Source: CAZFQG01 sp964520785 (lineage in GTDB: Bacteria; Planctomycetota; Planctomycetia; Pirellulales; Thermoguttaceae). From it: a DNA stretch of 64,000 bases. The notes under the pieces are model-generated. The model ran no database searches, was not told where the DNA came from, and worked only from the letters and a program-made list of their open reading frames with translations. Of this stretch, positions 33,868 through 42,600 are shown in pieces. The first letter of the stretch is position 1. Each line of letters begins with the position of its first letter. The translations under genes were made by a program, and so were the position numbers. Location of the stretch: the NCBI GenBank assembly GCA_964520785.1, contig CAZFQG010000006.1, positions 11,168 to 75,167 on the forward strand. Reading direction: 5' to 3'.

Positions 33868-35175
33868 ATGTCGTCGCACCCCCAAAACGTGCCCCGCTCC
33901 CTGAGCCCTGAGGAGGCCGTGCAACGCGTGGCACACGCACGGGAGCGGTTGATTAGCGAGGTCCATAAGGTGATCATCGGTCAGGACGCCATGTTGGAGG
34001 AGATGCTTGTTTGTATCTTCGCCAGAGGGCATTGCCTGACGATCGGCGTGCCGGGGTTGGCGAAGACGCTGACGATTTCCACCCTCAGCCGGGCGCTGGC
34101 GATGAATTTCAGCCGGATTCAGTTTACGCCGGACCTGATGCCCAGCGACATCACCGGCACGGAAATCATCGACCAGGACGCGGCAACCGGACAGCGGAGT
34201 TTCCGGTTCGTACGCGGGCCAATTTTCGCGAATATCGTTCTGGCGGACGAAATCAACCGGACCCCCCCGAAGACACAGGCGGCCCTCCTGCAGGCGATGC
34301 AGGAACACGAGGTGACGGCGGCCGGCAAGACCTATCCGCTGGAGCAGCCGTTCTTCGTCATGGCAACCCAGAACCCGATCGAGCAGGAGGGAACCTATCC
34401 ACTGCCTGAGGCGCAACTCGACCGGTTCATGCTGTCGATCAACATCGGCTACCCCACCCGGGAGGAGGAACGTGAGATTGTCTTGGCGACCACGCAGACG
34501 GAGCGAAAGGAGATCAACCCGGTACTACACGGCAAGGACATCATTTGGATTCAGCACTTGGTCCGACAGGTCCCGACGAGCCAGCACATGATCGACTATG
34601 CGGTCGACCTGGTCCGCGCGACACGGCCGAAAGAGCCGGACAGTCCCGACTTCATCAAGGACTGGCTCGCTTGGGGGGCTGGCCCCCGCGCGGCGCAGAA
34701 TATCGTCCTGGGGGCCAAGGCCCGCGCCATTCTGCACGGGCGCTACGCGGTGGCGGCGGAGGACATCCGGACAATTGCCTATCCGGTGTTGCGCCACCGG
34801 ATTTTCACGAACTTCAACGCCGACGCCGAGGGTGTAGACGTCGACCAGGTGATCGACAAGGTTCTGAAAACGATCTCCGAGCCGACCTACGGCGAACACA
34901 TCACGCCCCCATCCGAACGGCCCCGGGCCGCGAAGAAGAAGCCCGTCGCGGCGGCTTTGGCGACGCGGATCACGATTCCCGAGGCGGCTCCGGAACCGCC
35001 GGCGCAACAGATCGGTCCAGCCGCCCCCCAGCCGACCGCTCCGCCCGCCCCGCAGCCGTTGGCGCAGCCGGCGCCGGTCGTGGCGCCACCGCGTGGCGGC
35101 GCCGCGGCGCCGAGCCGTCCGGCGGGACCCCCGCAACGTCCGTCCGGTCCGACGCCGCCCCCAAGGACGTCGTAG
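33868..35175 (+). CDS. MoxR-family AAA+ ATPase with proline-rich tail
   Basis: 435 residues behind GGAGAG. The MoxR AAA+ core is complete: IIGQDAMLEEML near residue 37, Walker A GVPGLAKT near 60, FTPDLMPSDITGTEI, Walker B IVLADEINRTPPKTQ near 128, sensor ATQNPIEQEGTYPLPEAQLDRF near 170 and the lid helices. The last ~90 residues are rich in Pro/Ala/Gln, unusual for MoxR, and probably disordered. MoxR ATPases work as chaperones for VWA-domain partners; a membrane VWA protein lies two genes downstream (36042). The usual DUF58 gene is not seen between them. Cytoplasmic. Confidence 0.95.
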   Translation: MSSHPQNVPRSLSPEEAVQRVAHARERLISEVHKVIIGQDAMLEEMLVCIFARGHCLTIGVPGLAKTLTISTLSRALAMNFSRIQFTPDLMPSDITGTEIIDQDAATGQRSFRFVRGPIFANIVLADEINRTPPKTQAALLQAMQEHEVTAAGKTYPLEQPFFVMATQNPIEQEGTYPLPEAQLDRFMLSINIGYPTREEEREIVLATTQTERKEINPVLHGKDIIWIQHLVRQVPTSQHMIDYAVDLVRATRPKEPDSPDFIKDWLAWGAGPRAAQNIVLGAKARAILHGRYAVAAEDIRTIAYPVLRHRIFTNFNADAEGVDVDQVIDKVLKTISEPTYGEHITPPSERPRAAKKKPVAAALATRITIPEAAPEPPAQQIGPAAPQPTAPPAPQPLAQPAPVVAPPRGGAAAPSRPAGPPQRPSGPTPPPRTS

Positions 35176-35220
35176 CCAGTCCGCGATTCGGATTTTTTTC
35201 AAAACGGAGGAGATGGATCG

Positions 35221-35850
35221 ATGAAGCTGACGACTATCTTTTGCCTTGTCATTTTCTGCTGCGCCGTTCCCCTGGCGGCCCAAGAACCGCCGACGATCAA
35301 TCCGTTCGGGCAACGCGCGGACGAGCAATTGGAGGAAGCCCGGCCGGGCTACATGGAATTGTCGGACGGAGAGATCATCTACGGGATGATCTATCTCACG
35401 CGGGATCATCGGCTGAAGATTTACGACCCTACGCTAAAGCGCCAGCGGGAGATACCGCTGACGCCGGTCAAGGAGATCGAGATGAAAGTGGAAAAGGAGT
35501 GGAACCAGAAAGAATGGCGGTTTAAGGAGTTGGCCAACGACGAGAAGTACTTCACCGGGCGAACCTATCCGGTCCGCGAATATGTCTGCACGCTGACGCT
35601 CAAGGACGACCGCAAAATCACCGGGCCCCTCTCGGGCCTGGTTTACATTAAACAGGGCGATCCGGACGCGCAGGCCGAGGATGTCTGCCGACGCGAGATC
35701 GAACCGAGACGATTTTTGCTGAACAAACGGCAGAAAGGGGAGATCGGGGCCGAGCTGGAGTCGCTCGTTTATGTGAAGCGGATCAAGCTGGGGGAGGGGA
35801 TGATCGAGGAGGGGAAACGCTCGGCCCGGCAAGGAAAAAGGCAGAAGTGA
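35221..35850 (+). CDS. Secreted hypothetical protein of the MoxR/VWA module
   Basis: 209 residues with a strong GGAGGAG ribosome site and a signal peptide (about 1-20, MKLTTIFCLVIFCCAVPLAA). The mature part has a beta-rich region (YMELSDGEIIYGMIYLTRDHRLKIYDP) and a basic helical C-terminus. There is no recognised domain. It lies 45 bases after moxR on the same strand, which suggests an envelope-side partner in the MoxR/VWA module. Function unknown. Confidence 0.75.
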   Translation: MKLTTIFCLVIFCCAVPLAAQEPPTINPFGQRADEQLEEARPGYMELSDGEIIYGMIYLTRDHRLKIYDPTLKRQREIPLTPVKEIEMKVEKEWNQKEWRFKELANDEKYFTGRTYPVREYVCTLTLKDDRKITGPLSGLVYIKQGDPDAQAEDVCRREIEPRRFLLNKRQKGEIGAELESLVYVKRIKLGEGMIEEGKRSARQGKRQK

Positions 35851-35924
35851 AGACCCCCCGGGGGGGTGGCCCCCCAAGTCCCTTGCCACTCCGGGTAGCC
35901 ACGATAGCGCTGCTGCCGGGATTG

Positions 35925-35947
35925 CCCCGATAGCTTGCCTATCGGGG
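35925..35947. repeat. Perfect hairpin CCCCGATAG/CTATCGGGG
   Basis: A 9-bp perfect stem with a 5-base loop in the 191-base gap before the VWA gene, next to runs of C and G at 35855-35876. No T-tract, so not a typical terminator. It may be a dispersed palindromic element or a processing signal splitting the module. Confidence 0.5.
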
Positions 35948-36041
35948 TGCCGCGGGCATAAGAGATTTGGTGAGAACCGGGATTTCGGACATGTGGACGA
36001 AAACCTGTTTTGTTTCGTTCCCCCTTGAAAGATAGTACCGA

Positions 36042-38288
36042 TTGTTTGACATCACCTTAGAACAGGGAAGCACGATTTCGACGATGCTCGTCGTCGCGGC
36101 GGGCGCGTTGGGGTTGTGTTTCGTGTTCTATTATCGCGCATTCGGTCTTCTGAAGCGGCGGCAGTGGGGCACGCTCTTGGCCCTGCGGGGGGTGGCGGTT
36201 CTCATAGTCATTCTGCTGCTGTTCCGGCCCGTCTTCACCTACTATAAAGACACTGAAGAGAAGGCCTCGGTCGTTTTCCTGGTGGATACTTCCTCGTCAA
36301 TGAGTATCTCCGATGACGCGACCGGCCGGCCGCGTTACGACCGCGCGCGGGATCGTGTCCAGGCGTGGTGGGAGAAGCTTCAAAACGACTTCAATCTCCA
36401 TCTGATCGCCTTTTCCGAGAGAGCCGTGCGGCTGGACGACGTGCGGATGCTTTCCGGGACGCTCGCCGACGGCAAGGCGACGTCGTTATCGAGGGCGTTG
36501 GTCGCCGCGTCCAGACAAGTGCCGAAGAAGAATCTCGAGGCGGTCGTGATGCTTTCCGACGGCGTCCATAACTCGGCGCGGAGCCCTCTGGAGGTCGCGC
36601 GGAAGATCGGCGTACCAGTGCATACCGTGGGAGTCGGAGCGAGCTTGAAAAGCGATATCACTTACCGCGACATCCAACTGACCGGGCTCGACTGCCCCGA
36701 CCGGCTTCTCGTGAACAACAAGGCGAGGATCCGCGCATCGGTCGAGGGGATCGGTCTGGCCGGGCGGGTCACCAGGGTAATTCTCAAGGAGGACGATCGG
36801 ATCGTGGAGGAGAAGGAACTCACGCTGGATGAAGTGGAGGGACCGCAGGAGGTCGAATTCGAGTTCCGCCCCACGAAGACGGGCCGCCATACGTACACCG
36901 TTACCGTCGAACCGGCCGCCGAGGAGAAGATCACGGAGAACAACGAACGGTGCGCCGTCGCCATCGTCGTCGAGGCGGGGATGCGGGTGCTCTACATCGA
37001 GGGGACGCTCCGCGCGGAATACGGTGCTTTGGTCGACCGATTCCTGTCGAAAGACCCCGACCTCGAGTTTTGCGCGCTGGTGCAAACGCGGCCGAATTTC
37101 TTCCTTCGGCGGACGAACATCGAGGGGCTTTCGTTCGAGGCGATTCCGACCACCCAGGAGGAAATCGACCAGTTCAACGTCTTCATCATCGGCGATCTGG
37201 ATTCGACCTATTTGAAACCGGAAGTGCAGGCCCTGCTGGAAAAACGGATCCGCGAGGGGGCGGGGCTCGTCATGCTTGGCGGGTATCATGGACTGGGACC
37301 GGGGGGCTACGCGGAAACACCCATCAGCCGGATTCTGCCGGTGACGCTCGGCTCGCGCGAGGTGGGGCAGGTGACCGATCCGTTTTTGCCGGAGCTGACG
37401 CCGGAGGGGGTCCGGCATCCGATCTTCGCGAACATCGCCGAGTTCTTCCCGACGCAAAACGGCCCCGCTAAAACGGCCGGTCTGCCACCGTTGGACGGTT
37501 GCACCCGCGTGGAGGGAACGCTTCCCACGGCGAGCGTGTTGGCGACGTGCCCGATGACCGAGAATCAGATGCCGGTCCTGGCGGTTCACAGCGTCGACCG
37601 CGGGCGGACGGCCGTCTTCTGCGGCGACACGACCCGGGGCTGGCAGCAGGGTCCCAGGGCGTTGGGCCAGGACTCCCCGTTTTTGCGTTTTTGGGGGCAG
37701 ATGGTCCGCTGGCTTGCCGGCCGGCAGGGGGAGGTCGAGACGACCGCGGGGATTTCCGGCGCGACCGACAAAGGATACTATGAACCGGAGGAGACCGTCA
37801 CTCTCTCGGCGATCGTCCGCGACGAAAAGGGAGAGGGGGCGACCGGAGCGGCGGTCGTCGCAAAGGTTCGCGGCCCTGCCGGGCGCGTCGAGGAGGTGAA
37901 GCTCACCGCCATCCCCGGGCCCGGCGGGCACTACCAGGCTTCGTACGAACCGAAGGAGCCGGGGACGTACGAAATCGTCATGGATGCCAAGGTCGGCGAG
38001 CTGACCGTTTCGACCCCGCCGATCAACTGCGAAGTCGGCCGCCCCCATTTGGAATTCGAGAAGCTCGATCTGGACGAGAAGATGCTTAGCGAGATCGCCT
38101 CCGCCTCCGGGGGCCGCTACATCCACATCACCACGGCCGACCACCTGATCGAACAACTCGACCGTAGCGTCCGCAAAGACCGCATCTACCTGGAACGTCG
38201 CCTGTATTGGCCACCCCTGTTCTGGGTGATTTTCGTCGCGGCCTTGTCGGCGGAATGGTTGCTCAGAAGGCGGTTCCAGTTGCGATGA
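36042..38288 (+). CDS. Membrane VWA/GATase-like protein of the MoxR module
   Basis: 748 residues. Two transmembrane helices (about 14-33 and 45-65) precede a VWA domain with MIDAS motif FLVDTSSSMS near residue 80. Ig-like beta regions follow, then a class I glutamine-amidotransferase-like fold (VLYIEGTLRAEYGALVD, FIIGDLDS, VMLGGYHGLGPGGY) without an evident catalytic Cys. Another beta domain follows and a C-terminal helix (VIFVAALSAEWLLRR) at 730-745. The arrangement is that of large periplasmic VWA proteins partnered with MoxR. The start is taken at TTG 36042; ATG 36084 is the alternative, which would cut into the region before helix 1. Positioned as last gene of the module. Confidence 0.88.
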   Translation: MFDITLEQGSTISTMLVVAAGALGLCFVFYYRAFGLLKRRQWGTLLALRGVAVLIVILLLFRPVFTYYKDTEEKASVVFLVDTSSSMSISDDATGRPRYDRARDRVQAWWEKLQNDFNLHLIAFSERAVRLDDVRMLSGTLADGKATSLSRALVAASRQVPKKNLEAVVMLSDGVHNSARSPLEVARKIGVPVHTVGVGASLKSDITYRDIQLTGLDCPDRLLVNNKARIRASVEGIGLAGRVTRVILKEDDRIVEEKELTLDEVEGPQEVEFEFRPTKTGRHTYTVTVEPAAEEKITENNERCAVAIVVEAGMRVLYIEGTLRAEYGALVDRFLSKDPDLEFCALVQTRPNFFLRRTNIEGLSFEAIPTTQEEIDQFNVFIIGDLDSTYLKPEVQALLEKRIREGAGLVMLGGYHGLGPGGYAETPISRILPVTLGSREVGQVTDPFLPELTPEGVRHPIFANIAEFFPTQNGPAKTAGLPPLDGCTRVEGTLPTASVLATCPMTENQMPVLAVHSVDRGRTAVFCGDTTRGWQQGPRALGQDSPFLRFWGQMVRWLAGRQGEVETTAGISGATDKGYYEPEETVTLSAIVRDEKGEGATGAAVVAKVRGPAGRVEEVKLTAIPGPGGHYQASYEPKEPGTYEIVMDAKVGELTVSTPPINCEVGRPHLEFEKLDLDEKMLSEIASASGGRYIHITTADHLIEQLDRSVRKDRIYLERRLYWPPLFWVIFVAALSAEWLLRRRFQLR

Positions 38289-38294
38289 TTCGTG

Positions 38295-38438
38295 TCGGCG
38301 AGACGCTTTCCCACCTGATGCTCGCGGTTTGCACGTGCCATGGTTGCGTTTGACTCATCTTGGCGTTTTGCCTTGTGACTCGCGGAGTGACCGTCTCGCC
38401 GAGCGTGGGGGTGAGAATCGGCGAGACGGCTTTCCACT
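38295..38438. repeat. Three-copy motif: two direct, one inverted
   Basis: TCGGCGAGACG occurs at 38295-38305 and 38418-38428, both followed by a C/G-CTTTCC-CAC-like continuation, so the direct repeats extend to about 20 bases. The reverse complement CGTCTCGCCGA lies at 38392-38402. The three copies sit within 145 bases of a non-coding convergent region. Confidence 0.6.
38391..38429. terminator. Probable bidirectional terminator between convergent genes
   Basis: CCGTCTCGCCGA (38391-38402) and TCGGCGAGACGG (38418-38429) form a 12-bp stem with a 15-base loop between the convergent VWA and ammonium-transporter genes. A CTTTCC run follows on the plus strand. The T-tract is weak, so factor-independent termination is only probable. 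Confidence 0.5.
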
Positions 38439-38498
38439 CCACTGTCAAGGGATTGCCTTCGTCCTTTGTTTTCGCGATGGCGTGTCTTGGCCAACTCG

Positions 38499-39977
38499 TT
38501 AACTCGTTGCCGTTACCGGAGACCTCAATCCCACGCCGCTTCCGACGCCGACCGGCAGCGTCGTGGCGTCGACTCCGGCCACGAAGGACGGCGGGTAGGC
38601 GTAGATGCCGTGTTCCGTAACGTCGAGCCCTTCAATTTCTTCCGCCTCGCTCACGCGGAGGCCCACGGTCTTCTTGATCAAGTAGAAGATCGTGAAACTC
38701 ACCGGGAATGCCCAGGCGAAGGCGGCTCCCACGCCGATGGCTTGCGTAATCAGTTGTGCGGTTCCACCACCGTGGACGAGTCCGAACTCCGCGCCGAAAA
38801 GGCCGACGGCGAGCGTGCCCCACGCGCCGCATACACCATGTACGGAGACGGCGCCGACGGGATCGTCCACCCGGATATTGTCGATAAGCACGCAGGATAG
38901 GACCACGAGTATCCCGGCGGCGAGTCCGGTAAGGGCCGCATAAGGCACCGGGATGCAGTCGCAACCGGCGGTAATACCGACGAGACCGGCCAGGGCGCCG
39001 TTGAGGGCGAACGAGGGGTCCGGTTTTTTGAACAATATCCAGGAGATGACCATCGCTCCGACGGCGCCGGCCGCGGCGGAGATGTTCGTCGTCATGGCGA
39101 TGAAGGCGAAGCTCCCGCCGCCGACGGCCGTGGTGCTGCCGGGGTTGAATCCGAACCAGCCGAGCCACAGAATAAAGACTCCCAACGCCGCCAGAGGGAT
39201 GTTATGGCCGGGGATCGGGGTGGTTTTCCTTCCCGAGTACTTCCCGAGTCGAGGGCCGAGGACGATCGCTCCCGCGAGGGCGGCCCATCCGCCGATGGAA
39301 TGGACAACCGTCGAGCCGGCGAAGTCGAGAAAACCGATTCCCTCCAGCCAACCTCCGTCGCTGAAAAGACCATTCCAGGCCCAGGACCCGAAAATCGGGT
39401 AGACGAAGGCGGTGATCGCGACCGTATAGATCAAGTAGCTGCTGAACTTCGTCCGTTCCGCCATCGCGCCGCTGACGATGGTGGCGGCGGTGGCGCAAAA
39501 CACCGTTTGGAAGAGTAGAAACGCCCAATTGAAGCTTTCCGCGCCGGCATCGTAGAAAAAGCTGCTGGTCCCGAAAAGGCCGCCCATCGCCGGCGCGCCG
39601 AACATCAGGCCGAATCCGACGAACCAGAACAGAATACTCCCCAAGGAAAAGTCCATCAGGTTCTTCATGATGATATTGCAAGCGTTCTTCGCCCTCGTGA
39701 ATCCGGTCTCCACCAGCGCGAACCCGGCTTGCATAAAGAAGACCAGAAAGGCGGCAAGGCATGTCCAGAGGGTGTTTAATTCTCCGTAAAGCGCGCCGTT
39801 GGCCACGGCTCCCTCCTCGTCGAGTTCCAAAGCGGACGTTTTTAGGACGTCCAACTTCCGCTCGACCGACATCGCCTCCCACGTCACCGAGGACTCCTCC
39901 GCGAGGGCTACGCCGCCCGCTAGGCTCACAACGCATATTGTGACACCCGAAATGAAACACCAGGGACTCGTTCGCAT
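38499..39977 (-). CDS. amt: Ammonium transporter (Amt family) with signal peptide
   Basis: 492 residues; start at 39977 fits GGAGAG 6 bases upstream, better than 40001. A cleavable signal peptide (about 1-27) is followed by eleven hydrophobic helices. Family motifs include MQAGFALVETGFTRAKNA, FVYPIFGSWAW, DFAGSTVVHSIGGWAALAGA and DPVGAVSVHGVCGAWGTL. The two pore histidines of the twin-His site fall in VVHSIGG and SVHGVCGAWG. The product moves ammonium or ammonia across the inner membrane. No glnK gene is adjacent, so control by a P-II protein must come from elsewhere. I found no clear sigma-54 type -24/-12 element upstream. The C-terminal tail is cytoplasmic. Confidence 0.96.
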   Translation of the reverse strand: MRTSPWCFISGVTICVVSLAGGVALAEESSVTWEAMSVERKLDVLKTSALELDEEGAVANGALYGELNTLWTCLAAFLVFFMQAGFALVETGFTRAKNACNIIMKNLMDFSLGSILFWFVGFGLMFGAPAMGGLFGTSSFFYDAGAESFNWAFLLFQTVFCATAATIVSGAMAERTKFSSYLIYTVAITAFVYPIFGSWAWNGLFSDGGWLEGIGFLDFAGSTVVHSIGGWAALAGAIVLGPRLGKYSGRKTTPIPGHNIPLAALGVFILWLGWFGFNPGSTTAVGGGSFAFIAMTTNISAAAGAVGAMVISWILFKKPDPSFALNGALAGLVGITAGCDCIPVPYAALTGLAAGILVVLSCVLIDNIRVDDPVGAVSVHGVCGAWGTLAVGLFGAEFGLVHGGGTAQLITQAIGVGAAFAWAFPVSFTIFYLIKKTVGLRVSEAEEIEGLDVTEHGIYAYPPSFVAGVDATTLPVGVGSGVGLRSPVTATS

Positions 39978-40420
39978 GGTACTCTCCAAAAGTCTTCTCA
40001 TGAACCACCTGAAATCACAATCGTTTCATTGCGTTAACCGAACCTTGAAATCAACGTTTTCACCCCCGATGCGGAAATATGGAGCAAATGGGTCAAAGGG
40101 AATCGGGCTGGGTCCGAGGGTGCCGCCCGGCCGTTTTGCGGGGAGCGTTGCGGCTATCTGAAACCCCGCAACGACGATGGACGGAGCTTCCGCAACGCGC
40201 GTGCCGAAAACGACCGCCCTGGTTCGCGTCCGGACCCGAACCCCTTCATTTCAAAGCGTTTACGACCAATTAAAACGGCCCGATCCTCGCAGTTGTCGTC
40301 TCAGAAAACACAGAATGCGCATTATGGGGGCACCTGGTGCCCAGAGTATCGACAATCGAGCGACTTTTTTGGGATAAATCCCACCCAGTCTCGGACCGTC
40401 CTCCTCATTAAAATGGACCG
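39978..40420. other. Intergenic, no gene seen
   Basis: About 440 bases between amt and the amidase remnant. Short frames here lack ribosome sites and protein-like composition. AT content rises near 40240-40380, which may hold the amt regulatory region or leftovers of the deleted amidase 3' end, but no specific element is recognisable. Confidence 0.45.
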
Positions 40421-41200
40421 TTAATGCCTTCGACCGAGAGTTCCTCCCCAGAGGCCAAAGAATTCCGGACCCAAGGGATTGCGAGCACGAGTCGGCTTTA
40501 GCCCGAAGAGGCTACAGCAGGAGGCCGGGATGCGGATTGACCCGCCCCCGTCGCTGGCACTGGCGATGGGGACAATTCCGGCCGCCACCGCCGCGGCCGA
40601 CCCGCCGGAGGAACCCCCGGCAGTCCGCTCCAGGTTCCAAGGATTTCGCGTAATCCCGTGCAGGGCCGATTCGGTAACGGCGGCGATTCCGCCTTCCGGA
40701 GAGTGCGTCCGCCCGAACAGCACCAGACCGGCGCGGCGGTAGCGCTCGATCACGGTGTCGTCGCGCCGAGGTTTGTGGCCCTGAAAGAGCCGCGAACCCT
40801 CGGAACACTCGACGCCTTCCATCCAGAAGAACAAATCCTTCACCAAGAACGGCACCCCGGTGAACGGCCCGTCCGGCAGGCCGTCCTTGATGGCCTGCCG
40901 GGCCTGGTCATAGAGTTTTACCACAATCGCATTGATCTTCGGATTGACCGCCTCCGCCCGAGCGATGGCCGCTTCGAGCAACTCCTCGGGCTTCAGCTCC
41001 TTCTTGCGCACGAGTTCCGCCAGTCCCAACGCGTCGTACTGGGCGTACTCGTTGTAGGGGATGGAAGCGGAACCGGTGGTATCAGCGGCCGGGCTATTCT
41101 TGGGGACGGCGGCGGCCACCAGGGCGCCGCCGGCGACTTTGAGTGCCGCCCGGCGGTCGAGGCGGGGTTCCCGCCGGTCAGACTCGTATTCTCGGATCAT
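40421..41200 (-). pseudogene. Amidase-signature enzyme, truncated at the C-terminus
   Basis: The frame starts with a Tat-like signal (DRRAALKVAGGALVAAAV) and reads as a normal amidase-signature protein: VPFLVKDLFFWMEG carrying the catalytic Lys, GRTHSPEGG, and the Gly/Ser-rich catalytic GGSSGGSAAAVAAG followed by SDGGGSIRIPASCCSLFGLKPTRARNP. The family match stops at about residue 252 (FFGLWGG), then five unrelated residues lead to a stop at 40421. Full-length members are 450-500 residues, so roughly half the enzyme is missing and no continuation is seen in other frames. Start overlaps the previous gene (ATGA at 41197-41200). Presumably non-functional. Confidence 0.8.
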
Positions 41201-41532
41201 GGTCGTCGCCCTCGCGTAAAGCGCAATTCGTAATCGGGTTCAGGGCTTCCGTCCACGAAACGGTTCGTCTGTCTCCAGATGAAGAGGTTGGGCCCTTTTT
41301 TCTCGAGGACGATGTCTCCACGGATAGGCTTTTCGTTCTCATCGAGGCCTCGGAGCGTTCCTTTCCAGTGCGAGGGGTCCTGAACCGTGTAGCGGCCGTT
41401 TATGGACCGTTCGAGCGCCGCGCCGCGAATCGTTCCCATTCGCACGAAGCGGCTCTTGCCGATACTCGCGCGCTTGCGGAAGTCGCCTGGATCGATGCGC
41501 TCGCTTCCGTGCAGAGGCGTAAGTAGGAGCAA
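41197..41532 (-). pseudogene. Conserved small protein, N-terminus probably lost
   Basis: At least 111 residues read protein-like from TTG 41532 (LLTPLHGSERIDPGDFRKRA) to a stop at 41197. The frame is open and still protein-like some 13 codons upstream (RQIDRDG), then degenerates, and no ATG/GTG with a ribosome site is present. The C-terminal half (INGRYTVQDPSHWKG, DENEKPIRGDIVLEKKG) has a beta-rich, lipocalin-like rhythm but no named family. It overlaps the amidase remnant by 4 bases, so both once formed one transcription unit. I infer a 5' truncated gene; a short functional gene starting at TTG is less likely. Confidence 0.5.
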
Positions 41533-41729
41533 CAGACCGTCGCGGTCGATTTGGCGTTCCTGGCGTGGGAGTATTGAACTTGCTCCGGGACCGGAGGGCA
41601 GAGATGAACACCGCGGACGTGCGGGTCTGCCGCCTCACTACCCGATCCACAGTTTTCATGGTTTTCGGAAAGCTACGTTTTCCTAGCAACCTCAATCTGG
41701 TCGCGCCGCCTCCACAACGGCCGCTCTGG

Positions 41730-42221
41730 TCAATCGGCGCGGGCAACAACAGACACGAGGCGGAGCGGCATTCGCGAGGATGCCCAAATATGAATACGAT
41801 CTCCGCCCCCCCAACTGCTTCTGGTCCCATTGTCGATTCCGTCGCGGTGACGGTTGACCGAGAGGCCCAACCCGTCGATTGGGATGATGCGGTCGCCAGG
41901 TTCCTGCTCAACACGGTTCGCAAGAACGCTCGACCCACCGCTGGCGGCGTACTTTTCTTTCGTCAGTAGCGTCCAGTCCCGCCCGAGCGTGCAGACGAAG
42001 AAGAACTTCAGGCCGTAGAAATGGGTCAGAAACGTACCTCGGGCGACGCAGACCTCGTCGCGCAGGTACAGGAGATACGTGCGAACCTGCTCTTCGCTGA
42101 GCCGGTCCGGGGCCGCCGTAGTGGGCGGCCAGCTTGCGTACGGCGGCAACATGGGTCTGCTGGGTATGATTGATCCCGCCAGTTCCATGTCCTCGATCAT
42201 CCGTTTTCGCAGTTCGGTCAT
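41730..42221 (-). pseudogene. N-terminal remnant of a tyrosine-recombinase-type integrase
   Basis: Starting at ATG 42221 behind GAGGA, the product begins MTELRKRMIEDMELAG and continues with SEEQVRTYLLYLRDE and THFYGLKFFFVCTLGRDW, the SAM-like N-terminal domain of integrases associated with IS91-like elements. The similarity ends near position 41952 (LLTKEK). The remaining frame to 41730 is unrelated. The catalytic domain with the R-H-R-Y residues is absent, and the gap between the two conserved halves of the N-domain is also shortened. Remnant of a mobile element in the decayed stretch 40421-42221. Confidence 0.75.
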
Positions 42222-42401
42222 CGTGGTATCCTCACAAAGAGACTCCAGAACTCCCGGCCACGGCGGCCGGAAATTCGAACATACCACGAAATCCCACCCA
42301 CCCCCTTCAACTCACCGCACCACTCCCGCGGCGATGCCGCTTGGTTCAATCGCTCTTACGAGCACACTACGAACGGGGAGGGCCCCCTTTCCGCCTGGGA
42401 G

Positions 42402-42575
42402 ATGCTTGGCTGGCTGGAGTTGAACTGCTGGACGACGGTGGCGCTGGCTCCGTTTTTGTACTGGGTGAACGGGCCGGCGGTGTCGACGGATCAGTTCGTG
42501 GTGCGAACGATTCTGGTGAGCGTGGCAATGGTGGGGGGCGCGACGACGCGGATTGCGCGGTGGGTTCGCCGATAG
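42402..42575 (+). CDS. Possible small membrane protein
   Basis: A 57-residue frame starts at ATG 42402, with GGGAG immediately before it, and ends at TAG 42573-42575. The product (GWLELNCWTTVALAPFLYWV, then VVRTILVSVAMVGGATTR and a basic end) looks like two membrane helices with Trp residues at the interfaces. The frame is open and protein-like a few codons upstream (GPLSAWEML), so the true start may lie earlier or the gene may be a fragment. No family recognised. It is convergent with the toroid protein gene ending at 42601. Confidence 0.45.
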   Translation: MLGWLELNCWTTVALAPFLYWVNGPAVSTDQFVVRTILVSVAMVGGATTRIARWVRR

Positions 42576-42600
42576 GGGGGCCGAAGACCGCGAGGGAGGC

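Noticed and set aside
36486..38156. 556-codon open frame on the minus strand
   Set aside because: Shadow of the membrane VWA gene, typical in GC-rich DNA.
39978..40120. Possible sigma-54 promoter upstream of amt
   Set aside because: No GG-N10-GC type -24/-12 pair found on the minus strand.
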